NCBI RefSeq assembly: GCF_015831355.1
Contig: NZ_JADWYR010000003.1
Coordinates: 62,001 to 126,000, forward strand
DNA from: Panacibacter microcysteis
GTDB taxonomy: Bacteria > Bacteroidota > Bacteroidia > Chitinophagales > Chitinophagaceae
DNA: 64,000 nucleotides
Reading direction: 5' to 3'
How positions within the stretch are numbered: position 1 is the stretch's first letter; each line of letters opens with the position of its first letter. Made by a program: the position numbers and the translations under genes. Shown in pieces: positions 1-8,697 of this stretch. The notes beneath the pieces were generated by a model. That model did not search any database, was not told the DNA's origin, and saw only the letters and a list, made by a program, of their open reading frames with translations.

Positions 1-221
1 TCAGGATACTCTGGTTTGGTGCAACCGCAACCCGCAACAGCGCTTTCGATAACAACAGGTTTGTCTGATACGTTGGTAAAAGAGAATTCCGTTGTTACAG
101 GTTTGCCCTGCGCTATTTTGCCAAAAGAATGTTTTGTTTCTTTAAAGCTTACAGGAGCGTTTGTTTGTGCTAAAACAGGGATGGCAATTACAAATGCCAG
201 TGCCGCTAATAGTTTTCTCAT
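1..221 (-). CDS. DUF1573 domain protein, C-terminus cut by window edge
   Basis: Translating the minus strand from ATG at 221-219 gives a signal peptide (MRKLLAALAFVIAIPVLAQ) and then a DUF1573 start with the pattern HSFGKIAQGKPV and the cysteine motif GCGCTKPEYP. About 73 codons are visible before the window ends, so the 3' part is missing. DUF1573 proteins are small secreted, Ig-like proteins common in Bacteroidota; their function is unknown. It lies 12 bp downstream of a paralogue on the same strand, so the pair is probably one transcript and arose by tandem duplication. Confidence 0.85.
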   Translation of the reverse strand, partial: MRKLLAALAFVIAIPVLAQTNAPVSFKETKHSFGKIAQGKPVTTEFSFTNVSDKPVVIESAVAGCGCTKPEYP

Positions 222-233
222 GGTTTAGAATGT

Positions 234-692
234 TTATTTGTTAGGTCTTATTTTTTCAAGCGCACCATTTCCGGGTGCTGCGTTATCCGGTGTTTTGTAA
301 GTCTGGCCATGAAATTTGATTACCTGGCTCATACCATTACTAAAGAAAACAGTTACCACTTTTTGAAAAGCGCCATCTGTGTTGCCGTTGAAACCGATAC
401 CGATTTTAAAAGTTTCGCCGGCTTTGTAAGGGCCGGGCTGCCATTTTGGGGTAGTACAGCCGCAACCAACCTGTACATTTTCAATTCTAACGGTATCATT
501 AGAGATATTTTTCATCTCCAGCTGAAACTCAGCGGGTTTTCCAAAAGGAATTTTGCCAAAATCGTGGTCCAGTTCTTTGAATTCCACTACTTTGGTAATA
601 TCGGGTGCAGGTTTTTGTTCCTGTTCCGTGCTTTGTGCATGTAACAGCATTACTGCAAAGAACGCAGGAATCATTAATAGAGCTTTCTTCAT
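234..692 (-). CDS. DUF1573 domain-containing secreted protein
   Basis: A 152-residue protein with an N-terminal signal peptide (MKKALLMIPAFFAVMLLHAQ). The DUF1573 domain follows, with the pattern LDHDFGKIPFGKP and the hallmark cysteines in VGCGCTTPKW. The domain is an ASH/Ig-like fold of unknown function found in exported Bacteroidota proteins. It is followed after 12 bp by a second DUF1573 gene reading the same way. The family assignment is firm; the role is unknown. Confidence 0.9.
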   Translation of the reverse strand: MKKALLMIPAFFAVMLLHAQSTEQEQKPAPDITKVVEFKELDHDFGKIPFGKPAEFQLEMKNISNDTVRIENVQVGCGCTTPKWQPGPYKAGETFKIGIGFNGNTDGAFQKVVTVFFSNGMSQVIKFHGQTYKTPDNAAPGNGALEKIRPNK

Positions 693-873
693 CGTTTTTT
701 AGTTTACAATTGTAAAATTATACAAATGTCTTTTTGTAAAATCTTTAAAATGATAATTGTTCTTTAAAAGTTATCTTTAAATAAACACAGAAAGGCGCCT
801 CTTTATTTTACAAATGTGCCGTAGATGTGCATTTTATTTTGCCGGTTATTTTTTCCTTACGTTCTGTAAACTA

Positions 874-881
874 TACATTTG
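874..881 (+). promoter_or_regulatory. Bacteroidota -7 box TACATTTG, 4 nt before an ATG
   Basis: TACATTTG matches the Bacteroidota TAnnTTTG -7 element exactly. Only four bases (TCGC) separate it from the ATG at 886. Since this box ends about 3 bases before the transcription start in this phylum, the message would have practically no leader. No good -33 TTTG was located, so this is a motif-only call. Confidence 0.45.
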
Positions 882-885
882 TCGC

Positions 886-3276
886 ATGGAAAACAGCTCT
901 GCAATAATCCAGCAACCCGATGGTATGCTTTCATATGACGATTTCAGAAATGAAGTATTGAAAGATTACCGCGTAGCGCTTGAAAGTCGTGAGGCAAGTT
1001 TACTTGGTCGCCGCGAGGTGCTTACCGGTAAAGCCAAGTTCGGCATTTTTGGCGATGGAAAAGAAATTGCCCAGATTGCAATGGCCAAGTTTTTTAAACC
1101 CGGTGACTGGCGTTCCGGTTATTACCGCGACCAGACTTTTGTGTTTGCAACGGGTATTGCCACCACACAGCAGTTTTTTGCACAACTATACGCCGACCCC
1201 GATTCTGAACATGAGCCCTTTAGCTCAGGCAGGCAGATGAGTAGCCATTTTACTTCCAGGAATTTTGATGATGATGGCCATGTATTACCACTGGCAACTA
1301 TTAAAAACGTAGCTACCGATATGGCGCCTACGGCATCTCAGATGCCGCGCAGCCTGGGGCTGGCATTTGCATCAAAGTTGTTTCGCAATTCGCCGGCGCT
1401 GAAAGATGAAAAAAACCTGTCAACCGGCGGCAATGAAGTGTGCTTTTGTACCATTGGTGATGCTTCTACTTCAGAAGGGCATTTCTGGGAAACAATCAAT
1501 GCGGCCGGCGTAATGCAGGTACCGCTCGCTGTTTTTGTGTGGGATGACGGCTATGGTATCTCCGTTCCAAAAAAATACCAGACCACCAAAGGCTCTATTT
1601 CTGCTGCATTAAAAGGTTTCCAGAAAAAGCCTGACACAAACGGTATCGATATTTACACAGTGAAAGGCTGGGATTACGCAGGCATGTGCGAGGTATTTGA
1701 GGCCGCACTTGATAAGGTCAGGCAAACCCATGTACCTGCAGTATTTCACGTAGAAGAAATAACACAGCCTCAGGGGCATTCAACCTCCGGCAGCCATGAA
1801 CGCTACAAAGATGCTGACCGCCTGCAATGGGAGAGGGACTGGGACTGCCTGAAAAAAATGCGGGAATGGATCATCGAAAATGAAATTGCAACAGATGATG
1901 AACTGCTCGCCATTGAGGAAAGCGCCAAAGAAAAAGTGAAGCAAAGCCGCATCCGCGCTTGGGAAGAATATACGGCCGCCATCAGGGTTGAAACGGCGAA
2001 AGCTGTAGAAGTAATAAGGGCTACCACGGTGCATGATATAGAAAGGTACAATGCACTGCAAAAGATCGCAAAAAACCTGGAAACAAACCGGGATGCACTT
2101 CGCAGAGATATTATGCGTGCGTTATCTCTTGCTGTAGATGCTGCCGGCAAAGACGGCGCCGATGACCTTAAAACTTTTTACGAAGAACAAAAGGAAGTAA
2201 ACCGCGCCCTGTATAATTCACACCTTTATAATGAAGGCCCTTCAGGAGCACTGAAAGTAACTGAACATAAGCCCGTTTATACCGCATCGTCGCCAACATT
2301 AAACGGTTACGAAATCATCAACCGCTATTTCGACAGCCTGTTTGCCGCAAACAAAAAAGTAGTGGCTTTTGGTGAAGACGTAGGTTTTATCGGCGATGTA
2401 AACCAGGGGTTTGCGGGCCTGCAGGAAAAATATGGCGAAAACCGGATTTTTGATACCGGTATACGCGAACTTACCATCATGGGGCAGGGTATTGGTCTTG
2501 CATTGCGTGGCTTAAAACCTATTGCAGAAATTCAATACCTCGATTACCTGGTATATGGTTTGCAGCCGCTTACGGATGATGTAGCCTCATTGCAATACCG
2601 CACTAAAGGTTTGCAGCATTGCCCGATCATTGTACGTTCCCGCGGGCACAGGCTTGAAGGTATATGGCACAGCGGTTCTCCCATGGGAATGATCATCAAT
2701 TCGCTTCGTGGCATGCACGTGTGTGTGCCCCGGAATATGGTGCAGGCTGTGGGTATGTACAATACGGTTTTAAAAAGTAATGATCCCGCAATTATCATTG
2801 AAAGTTTAAACGGGTACCGGCTTAAAGAGAAACTGCCCGCAAACCTGCTGGAAATGACCGTGCCACTCGGTGTTCCTGAAATAATCAAAGAAGGTACAGA
2901 TATTACCATAGTTTCTTACGGCTCCACGCTGCGCATTGTGCAGGATGCAGCCGTAAGGCTGGAAGAGCAACGCATCAGTTGCGAGATCATAGATGCGCAA
3001 ACCCTGCTGCCTTTTGATATACACCACAGCATCTTAAAGTCGCTGAAAAAAACAAACCGCATAATTTTTATAGACGAAGATGTACCGGGTGGTGCCGCAG
3101 CGTACATGTTCAATAAAGTAATGGAAGAGCAGGGTGGCTACCGATGGCTGGATGTTGCGCCAAGAACACTTACGGCAAAAGCACACAGGCCTGCGTATGG
3201 CAGCGATGGTGATTACTTCAGCAAGCCCAATGCAGAAGATGTGTTTGAAACAATAAAGGAAATGATGGAAGAATAG
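886..3276 (+). CDS. Fused 2-oxoacid dehydrogenase E1 alpha/beta subunit (TPP-dependent)
   Basis: A 796-residue fusion of both E1 subunits of a branched-chain/2-oxoacid dehydrogenase complex, which decarboxylates 2-oxoacids on thiamine diphosphate and passes the acyl group to lipoyl-E2. The E1-alpha part carries the TPP/Mg motif beginning GDASTSEGHFWE near residue 191 and ending WDDGYGIS. The E1-beta part starts near residue 472 (NGYEIINRYF) and includes VVAFGEDVG, FDTGIREL and a C-terminal transketolase domain. I chose the ATG at 886 because the 24 codons upstream in frame (from 814) are cysteine-rich and cover the promoter. Substrate specificity cannot be read from the sequence. No E2/E3 genes are adjacent. 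Confidence 0.9.
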   Translation: MENSSAIIQQPDGMLSYDDFRNEVLKDYRVALESREASLLGRREVLTGKAKFGIFGDGKEIAQIAMAKFFKPGDWRSGYYRDQTFVFATGIATTQQFFAQLYADPDSEHEPFSSGRQMSSHFTSRNFDDDGHVLPLATIKNVATDMAPTASQMPRSLGLAFASKLFRNSPALKDEKNLSTGGNEVCFCTIGDASTSEGHFWETINAAGVMQVPLAVFVWDDGYGISVPKKYQTTKGSISAALKGFQKKPDTNGIDIYTVKGWDYAGMCEVFEAALDKVRQTHVPAVFHVEEITQPQGHSTSGSHERYKDADRLQWERDWDCLKKMREWIIENEIATDDELLAIEESAKEKVKQSRIRAWEEYTAAIRVETAKAVEVIRATTVHDIERYNALQKIAKNLETNRDALRRDIMRALSLAVDAAGKDGADDLKTFYEEQKEVNRALYNSHLYNEGPSGALKVTEHKPVYTASSPTLNGYEIINRYFDSLFAANKKVVAFGEDVGFIGDVNQGFAGLQEKYGENRIFDTGIRELTIMGQGIGLALRGLKPIAEIQYLDYLVYGLQPLTDDVASLQYRTKGLQHCPIIVRSRGHRLEGIWHSGSPMGMIINSLRGMHVCVPRNMVQAVGMYNTVLKSNDPAIIIESLNGYRLKEKLPANLLEMTVPLGVPEIIKEGTDITIVSYGSTLRIVQDAAVRLEEQRISCEIIDAQTLLPFDIHHSILKSLKKTNRIIFIDEDVPGGAAAYMFNKVMEEQGGYRWLDVAPRTLTAKAHRPAYGSDGDYFSKPNAEDVFETIKEMMEE

Positions 3277-3290
3277 AATAGGTAATGGTG

Positions 3291-3357
3291 AAGCCGGCAT
3301 TGGTTTTTCATGGCATCGCCTGTTGCGTCGCACTCTTGTACGGTATAACCAAATGCA
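3291..3357 (+). repeat. Intergenic palindromic repeat copy 1 (type A core)
   Basis: The core GTTGCGTCGCACTCTTGTAC is at 3322-3341, preceded by TGGCATCGCC and a left end GCCGGC at 3293. Right-arm AACCAAATGC pairs with left-arm GCATTGGTT. It lies 3' of the E1 gene. Together with inverted copy 2 it brackets the DUF4920 gene. Confidence 0.85.
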
Positions 3358-3443
3358 ACAACGATACTCCATAGCACTGCGGCTTCAGGCACAGTTTTAA
3401 TAAACGCATAATTTTAATACATAAACTACAAATAAATTTAATC

Positions 3444-3917
3444 ATGAAAACATTCGCTGCCCTTGTTGTAATGCTGTTTGTTGCAATCAATATAAATGCA
3501 CAGCCTCCTGAAGTTCCGGCAGAAAAGGGAACCGTATTTGGCGCCAAGACCACAGCCGATGATGCAATAACTGTTGAGCAGCTTGCCGCAGTTATGAAAA
3601 GCCGCGAAGGCAAAAAAACCGAAGTAAAAATTAGAGGTACCGTTACCACTGTTTGCGAAGCAATGGGTTGCTGGATAAAAATAAAATCTGCAGATGGTGA
3701 CCTGATGGTACGTATGAAAGACCATGCATTTTTTGTACCGCTGGCACTAAACGGAAAAGAGGTGATTGTAGACGGTATTGCAGAAGAAAAAACAACTTCT
3801 GTAGCACAGCTAAAGCATTATGCAGAAGACGCCAACAAAAGCAAAGAAGAAATAGACGCCATCAAAGAAGCGAAAAAAGAATTAACCATTACTGCCAAAG
3901 GTGTTTTGGTAATTTAA
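3444..3917 (+). CDS. DUF4920 domain-containing secreted protein
   Basis: A 157-residue protein with a signal peptide (MKTFAALVVMLFVAININAQ). It shows the DUF4920 pattern: GTVFGAKTT near residue 30, then IRGTVTTVCEAMGCWIKI with two conserved cysteines, and a lysine-rich C-terminal region. The family is restricted mainly to Bacteroidota; the fold resembles an OB-like domain and the function is unknown. The gene stands alone between two inverted copies of the intergenic repeat (cores 3322-3341 and 4058-4077). A TAATTTTA sequence about 30 nt upstream of the ATG is a possible imperfect -7 box. Confidence 0.85.
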   Translation: MKTFAALVVMLFVAININAQPPEVPAEKGTVFGAKTTADDAITVEQLAAVMKSREGKKTEVKIRGTVTTVCEAMGCWIKIKSADGDLMVRMKDHAFFVPLALNGKEVIVDGIAEEKTTSVAQLKHYAEDANKSKEEIDAIKEAKKELTITAKGVLVI

Positions 3918-4021
3918 TGTTCAAAACAGGTTTTGATACAAAGCGGATTACAGCAGTAGTTCGCTTTTATTTTTTCCTGTAGTTTTTAAAACATTGTAAA
4001 AACCATTGTTGCAAACTGTTT

Positions 4022-4109
4022 AGCTTTTGCTGTATCGTTGCTGAAGGTTGCAATGCCGTACAAGAGTGCGACGCAACAATGTATCATTGAAATACAAAAG
4101 CCGGGCACA
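4022..4109 (-). repeat. Intergenic palindromic repeat copy 2 (type A core)
   Basis: The reverse-complement core GTACAAGAGTGCGACGCAAC is at 4058-4077. The outer end GCCGGGC is near 4100-4106, with CAAAAGCC (about 4095-4102) complementary to GCTTTTG at 4023-4029. It lies between the DUF4920 gene and the isoaspartyl peptidase gene and creates a false upstream ATG extension of the latter. Confidence 0.85.
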
Positions 4110-4122
4110 TAAAAATACAAGT

Positions 4123-5070
4123 ATGCAAAAAAAGATTTCCATAGCAATACACGGCGGGGCTGGTACCATTTTAAAAAGCGAGATGACGCCGGAACTCGAA
4201 GCTTTGTACACGCAAGGTTTGAAAGACGCATTGGTTGCGGGCTACAAGCTATTGGAAGAAGGTGCTTCTTCAACCGAAGCCGTTATTGCTGCAGTGGCTG
4301 CCCTTGAAGATAATATACTCTTTAATGCAGGCAGGGGCGCTGTATTTACAAAGACCGGCATGCATGAAATGGATGCATCTGTAATGGAGGGAAAAGACCT
4401 GGGTGCAGGCGCAGTGGCCGGTGTTAAAAATGTACGCAACCCTGTAAAGCTTGCTGCCGCAGTAATGCGCAACAGTGACCATGTGTTTTTGAGTGGCGAA
4501 GGCGCCGCCGAATTTGCAAGGCAACAGCAAATGCAATTTGAGAAAGATGAATATTTTTTCTCTCAGTTTCGCTACGATCAATGGCAGGCAATAAAGCATT
4601 CTGATGTGTACGCGCTTGATCATTCAAAAGAAAATGACCCGTTGCAGAAAGAAAAAAAGTTTGGCACCGTTGGTGCTGTGGCATGCGATGCAGCAGGTAA
4701 TGTAGCTGCCGCAACATCTACCGGTGGTATGACAAACAAGAAGTTTGGCCGTATAGGAGATACACCAGTAATAGGTGCCGGTACCTACGCACATAACCAT
4801 ACCTGTGCCATTAGTTGCACAGGCCACGGAGAATTGTTTATTAAAGCCGTTGCCGCATATGATGTAAGCTGTTTAATGGCTTACAGGAAACTGAGTTTGC
4901 ACGATGCCATGAATATTGTGGTGAACGATAAGCTGGTTAAAATTGGTGGAGAAGGCGGGATGATTGGTGTAGACGGCACCGGGAATATAGCTATGTTGTT
5001 TAACAGTGCAGGAATGTACAGGGCCGCGAAAAGCAGCGATGGAACACAGGTAGTCGCCATTTATGAATAA
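4123..5070 (+). CDS. Isoaspartyl peptidase / L-asparaginase (Ntn hydrolase)
   Basis: A 315-residue plant-type (family T2) asparaginase that cleaves isoaspartyl dipeptides and L-asparagine. It starts with the conserved AIHGGAGTI, and the N-terminal part contains LFNAGRGAVFT. The autoprocessing nucleophile is the threonine of KKFGTVGAVACD; later come ATSTGGMTNK and GDTPVIGAGTYA. The precursor is expected to self-cleave before that Thr into alpha and beta chains. No signal peptide is seen, so it is cytoplasmic. The start at 4123 is preferred because the in-frame extension from 4048 (MQCRTRVRRN...) is translated repeat DNA. A strong hairpin terminator follows the stop. Confidence 0.93.
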   Translation: MQKKISIAIHGGAGTILKSEMTPELEALYTQGLKDALVAGYKLLEEGASSTEAVIAAVAALEDNILFNAGRGAVFTKTGMHEMDASVMEGKDLGAGAVAGVKNVRNPVKLAAAVMRNSDHVFLSGEGAAEFARQQQMQFEKDEYFFSQFRYDQWQAIKHSDVYALDHSKENDPLQKEKKFGTVGAVACDAAGNVAAATSTGGMTNKKFGRIGDTPVIGAGTYAHNHTCAISCTGHGELFIKAVAAYDVSCLMAYRKLSLHDAMNIVVNDKLVKIGGEGGMIGVDGTGNIAMLFNSAGMYRAAKSSDGTQVVAIYE

Positions 5071-5082
5071 CAAATTTTGCAT

Positions 5083-5115
5083 AAAAAAAGCTCCGCATGT
5101 AGCGGAGCTTTTTTT
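5083..5115. terminator. Bidirectional intrinsic terminator
   Basis: AAGCTCCGC - ATGTA - GCGGAGCTT is flanked by an A-run on the left and a T-run on the right. It lies between the convergent isoaspartyl peptidase gene (ends 5070) and the thioredoxin-fold gene (ends 5133), so it serves both strands. Confidence 0.9.
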
Positions 5116-5132
5116 ATGTGGTTATCTTTTAA

Positions 5133-6362
5133 TTAATTCCAGGTCTTTTCCCCTTTTTTCATTTTGTCAATTGTTTCCTGGTAAGTTTTTTTCTCACTTT
5201 CCGGTGCAAGTTCCATTGCTTTCTGTTCCCATGTTAAAGCATCATCTTTTTTACCCAGTTTATAAAGCAGGTTGGCATATGTGTCTATATACATGGGCTC
5301 GTTTGAGTCTTTGAAACTTTTTTTGCTCCATTCAAGTGCTTTGGCCACGCACGCCATATCGTTACAGTTTTCAAACACCGTCCATGCGTAACTGTTCAGT
5401 TCATTGGGTGAAGCACCGGCTCCGTATTTATTCATATATGCAACAATAGCCGTCTGGTAATTATTCCAGTCGCCCTTGCGCTGGTACCACATTACTTTCG
5501 CTTTAGCCAGCGCTTCATCTGCAAAGGCGGGATACTTTTTCGAGAGTGCAGTTTTTATGGTTTGCCAGTCAACAGCCTTATCGCTTTCCGGGGAAAGATT
5601 TTTGAAGATTTCTTCCCGCATAATGATTGGCTGAAGAATGGCAGCAGCACTTCCTTTGCCAAGAACATCATCGACTTTCTGTTGATTTTTCAACAGTAGG
5701 TCAAAACCTTTGTCTTTGCTTGTTTGTGTAAAATTTTGAACAAAAGCAAGGTTTTCTTTTGTAAAAAGATTGGCTTGCGTGACAAGATATTCATTGGCAA
5801 TCTTTGGAGCGTTTTCCATGTCGTACGCTTCCTGGGCCGCCAGCGCCATTTTCCTTAGCGCAGCAGAATCTTTTGCACCGTTTTCATAGGCTTTTAAAAG
5901 CGTATAATATTGCTTATCCGGCATTAGGGCAGCGGCAGATTTTTCCAGAAACATTTCGGCTGGCCCGGCACCAACAGAGCGGTGTACCACGTTCCCGTTA
6001 GGGTCAAAATACAGGTAGGTAGGGAATGCCCGTACCTGGTATTGTTCCATGATATCGTGCCCGTCCTTGTACCAGCTTTTAACTTCTTCGTTATCTGCAT
6101 CAGTTGTATCTAACTGAACCTTTACGTTAATGAATTTTTCATTCATAAAAGCACCTACATTTTCCTGCGGAAAAACATTTGCACTCATAAACCTGCAAGG
6201 CCCACACCATGTGGTAAAGCAGTCCATGAAAATGTATTTATTTTCGGCTTTGGCTTTGGCCTTTATGGCTTCCCAGGAAGCGCCGTGTTCAAAATGCATT
6301 CCTTTTTCCTGCGCTAAAGAAAACAGTGGTGCCAGGAGAAGTAGCAGGGTTAGCTTTTTCAT
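5133..6362 (-). CDS. Exported thioredoxin-fold protein with TPR-like C-terminus
   Basis: A 409-residue protein from the ATG at 6362; an earlier in-frame ATG at 6383 would only add seven residues before the signal peptide MKKLTLLLLLAPLFSLAQ. The thioredoxin fold (about residues 25-150) carries the redox pair in TTWCGPCRFM and the cis-proline in RAFPTYLYF. The C-terminal two thirds are helical, ending with a tetratricopeptide-like repeat (YIDTYANLLYKLGKKDDALT). It is probably a periplasmic disulfide reductase or redox scaffold; partners are unknown. It is monocistronic and shares a terminator with the convergent gene. Confidence 0.87.
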   Translation of the reverse strand: MKKLTLLLLLAPLFSLAQEKGMHFEHGASWEAIKAKAKAENKYIFMDCFTTWCGPCRFMSANVFPQENVGAFMNEKFINVKVQLDTTDADNEEVKSWYKDGHDIMEQYQVRAFPTYLYFDPNGNVVHRSVGAGPAEMFLEKSAAALMPDKQYYTLLKAYENGAKDSAALRKMALAAQEAYDMENAPKIANEYLVTQANLFTKENLAFVQNFTQTSKDKGFDLLLKNQQKVDDVLGKGSAAAILQPIIMREEIFKNLSPESDKAVDWQTIKTALSKKYPAFADEALAKAKVMWYQRKGDWNNYQTAIVAYMNKYGAGASPNELNSYAWTVFENCNDMACVAKALEWSKKSFKDSNEPMYIDTYANLLYKLGKKDDALTWEQKAMELAPESEKKTYQETIDKMKKGEKTWN

Positions 6363-6461
6363 CTTTTGTAATTTTGTAGTCAACGAAATGAAGGTTTTAT
6401 TGTTTTAAAGGTAAAATAAACATAAACTTCTGTTTTTCATACAATCTAAATTCTTTTTAAC

Positions 6462-6956
6462 ATGGCACAAGCAAATGTGGAACTGGTACTGGCACTGCGT
6501 GAGACGGCATCACGTTTAAAAAGCGGTGTACACTATGCGTGGGGTAATCACGGCTCCTGCAATTGTGGTAACCTTTTGCAGGTTGTTACCAAACTCAGCA
6601 AGGAAGAAATTATACGGTATGCACAAACGGGTACAGGTGAGTGGACAGAACTTGCAGAGGAGTACTGCAGCATTACAGATGCACCTGTCAGTTTGCTTAT
6701 TCATAAACTTGAACAACTGGGTTTAACGCCAACAGATGTACACAATATTGAATACCTCGAAGACCGCGAAGTACTGGATAACCTGCCGGGTGGTTTCAGG
6801 TGGTTAAAAAGAAATATAAAGGAAGATGTTATTGTTTATATGGAAACTTTTGCCGGTATGCTGGAAGAAAAACTTGCAAAAGACATAGATATTTCATCTC
6901 TTTTTGAAAACCCGGCCAAAGTTCCAGGTAATACAATAGAGTTGGTAAACGCGTAA
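6462..6956 (+). CDS. Conserved hypothetical cytoplasmic protein
   Basis: A 164-residue soluble protein that I do not assign to a named family. It has no signal peptide or membrane segment. Near the N-terminus it has YAWGNHGSCNCGNLLQVVT, with a Cys-x-Cys pair and a preceding His that might bind metal. A third cysteine occurs in EEYCSIT, and the C-terminus is acidic. The gene is monocistronic, divergent from the thioredoxin-fold gene across 99 bp. Composition and codon use look native. Confidence 0.75.
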   Translation: MAQANVELVLALRETASRLKSGVHYAWGNHGSCNCGNLLQVVTKLSKEEIIRYAQTGTGEWTELAEEYCSITDAPVSLLIHKLEQLGLTPTDVHNIEYLEDREVLDNLPGGFRWLKRNIKEDVIVYMETFAGMLEEKLAKDIDISSLFENPAKVPGNTIELVNA

Positions 6957-7024
6957 TGTTCCGCCATCGTATTTGACATAAACAAAGCAGTTGTTATATT
7001 TACGTTGTCCACAAAAACGACTGC

Positions 7025-8416
7025 ATGAAATTTAAAAAAATCATATTGCGCAGCCTGCTTATTATTTTGTTGGCTGCCCTTGGCTACGGCATTTACTATT
7101 GCTGGGTTTCTTTTCCCATTATCAGTGGTTATGGTGCAAAAAATATGTGCAGTGCAGTCTTTCTTGCCGGCAGAAGTGAGGCGCAGGTAAGAGCGCAGGA
7201 ACTTTCCTTTACGCCCATGAATATCGGAACCTTTACTGTTGATTATAAAGATTCTTCTGTTACGGGTACTGTTTTCGGTTTCGCAAAACGCAAAGCTGTT
7301 TACAGGCACGGCCTCGGCGCAACGTTGATCAATGAACGTTCCGAAGCTGCCGTCAGGGGTCAGCAGTATCGCCTTGCTGCAAGTCCGCAGATCAATACTG
7401 ACACTATTCCATGGCCAATGGGCGACAAACTGCTACCCGTTGCAGATTCGTCAGTGGATATGGCGAAATTGAAATCAGCCGTGAATGATATTTTTATTGA
7501 AAAAGACACTACTGCTCCTGTAAGAACAAGGGCGGTTATTGTACTGCACGATGGCAATATTATAGCCGAGCAATATGCAGAAGGGTTTACCAAAAACTCA
7601 AAACTCATAGGTTGGAGCATGACCAAAAGTATTACCAGCGCACTTACCGGCATCCTGGTAAAACAAGGCAAACTATCAGTTGATGCGAAAGCCCCTGTTC
7701 CGGAATGGAAAGATGCAAATGACCCGCGCAACACCATTACTTTGCAAAATATCTTACAGCAAACCACCGGTCTCGATTTTGTGGAAGACTATTCCAAAAG
7801 TAGTGATGCAACGAAAATGTTGTTTCAAAAAGCTGCTATGGGTACTTATACTGCCGGGCGTCCTTTAAAAGACAAACCTGGTACCGTTTTTTATTATTCA
7901 AGTGGCAATACCAATTTATTGTCGAGGATCATCAGGGAGCAGGTGGGAGAAGCAGGTTACCGCGCCTTTCCTTACGAGCAGCTTTTTTACAAAATTGGTA
8001 TGTATAATACAATACTTGAACCAGATGCTTCCGGCACATTCGTTGGCTCGTCTTATTCCTATGGTATAGCAAGAGACTGGGCCCGCTTTGGTTTGCTTTA
8101 TCTGAACGATGGTGTGTTCAACAATGAACGCCTGCTTCCCGAAGGTTGGGTAAAAGCAACTGCAACACCTGCCGATGCTGCACCGCTGGGGCAGTATGGT
8201 TACCAGTTTTGGTTAAACGCAGGTGCAAAAGAGAATCCAGCCAACCGGTTATACCCGCATTGTCCTACCGACATGTTTTGTTGCGATGGTTACGAAGGGC
8301 AATATGTATTTATAATTCCTTCAAAAAAGCTTGTTATCGTGCGCCTGGGGCTAACACACAGCGATAAATTTGATGTAGATGCCTTCGCGGCAAATGTTGT
8401 GGCATGTATTAAATAA
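7025..8416 (+). CDS. Serine hydrolase, beta-lactamase/class C family, membrane anchored
   Basis: A 463-residue protein with an N-terminal membrane segment (about residues 5-27). The beta-lactamase-like domain starts near residue 150. The nucleophile motif SxxK is SMTK in IGWSMTKSITSAL; the second motif is YYSSGNTN, with the Tyr of a Y-x-x/Y-x-N type element, and a HxG-like third motif is not obvious. Family members include esterases, D-aminopeptidases and 6-aminohexanoate hydrolases rather than true beta-lactamases. Upstream, TTTGAC (about 6973) and TATATTTA (about 6995) form a plausible promoter. Substrate is unknown. Confidence 0.88.
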   Translation: MKFKKIILRSLLIILLAALGYGIYYCWVSFPIISGYGAKNMCSAVFLAGRSEAQVRAQELSFTPMNIGTFTVDYKDSSVTGTVFGFAKRKAVYRHGLGATLINERSEAAVRGQQYRLAASPQINTDTIPWPMGDKLLPVADSSVDMAKLKSAVNDIFIEKDTTAPVRTRAVIVLHDGNIIAEQYAEGFTKNSKLIGWSMTKSITSALTGILVKQGKLSVDAKAPVPEWKDANDPRNTITLQNILQQTTGLDFVEDYSKSSDATKMLFQKAAMGTYTAGRPLKDKPGTVFYYSSGNTNLLSRIIREQVGEAGYRAFPYEQLFYKIGMYNTILEPDASGTFVGSSYSYGIARDWARFGLLYLNDGVFNNERLLPEGWVKATATPADAAPLGQYGYQFWLNAGAKENPANRLYPHCPTDMFCCDGYEGQYVFIIPSKKLVIVRLGLTHSDKFDVDAFAANVVACIK

Positions 8417-8452
8417 GGTCATTATTCCGGCTTTGTTTCCCGTGCTGATAAA

Positions 8453-8476
8453 TGCCGGAAAATTGTGTTTCCGGCA
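8453..8476. other. Perfect 9-bp hairpin 3' of the serine hydrolase
   Basis: TGCCGGAAA - ATTGTG - TTTCCGGCA is a perfect 9-bp stem 36 nt after the serine hydrolase stop. It lacks an immediate T-run, so it is more likely an mRNA 3'-end stabiliser, or part of the adjoining repeat copy 3, than a classic terminator. Confidence 0.6.
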
Positions 8477-8540
8477 GTAGTTTTTTATGGCATCGTCCCT
8501 TGTGTCACTCACTTGTACTGTATATCTTCAGGCATCAGTG
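8470..8540 (+). repeat. Intergenic palindromic repeat copy 3 (type B core)
   Basis: The core CTTGTGTCACTCACTTGTAC is at 8499-8518, preceded by ATGGCATCGTCC and a left end CCGGC at 8471-8475. The first base is C instead of G. A small hairpin GCGTTT-TTTC-AAACGC follows at 8543-8558. Confidence 0.8.
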
Positions 8541-8697
8541 ATGCGTTTTTTCAAACGCGTAACAGCAAAGAATCTCCACAACTAACCGATAACTATCTTT
8601 TGATCTTAGTGCAAAGATTTTGTTAAGCCATTCATCGCCGTAGTAGCTACTTATGTAATCACATCTTTTTTTACATCCGTTATTAAAACACAGAAGT

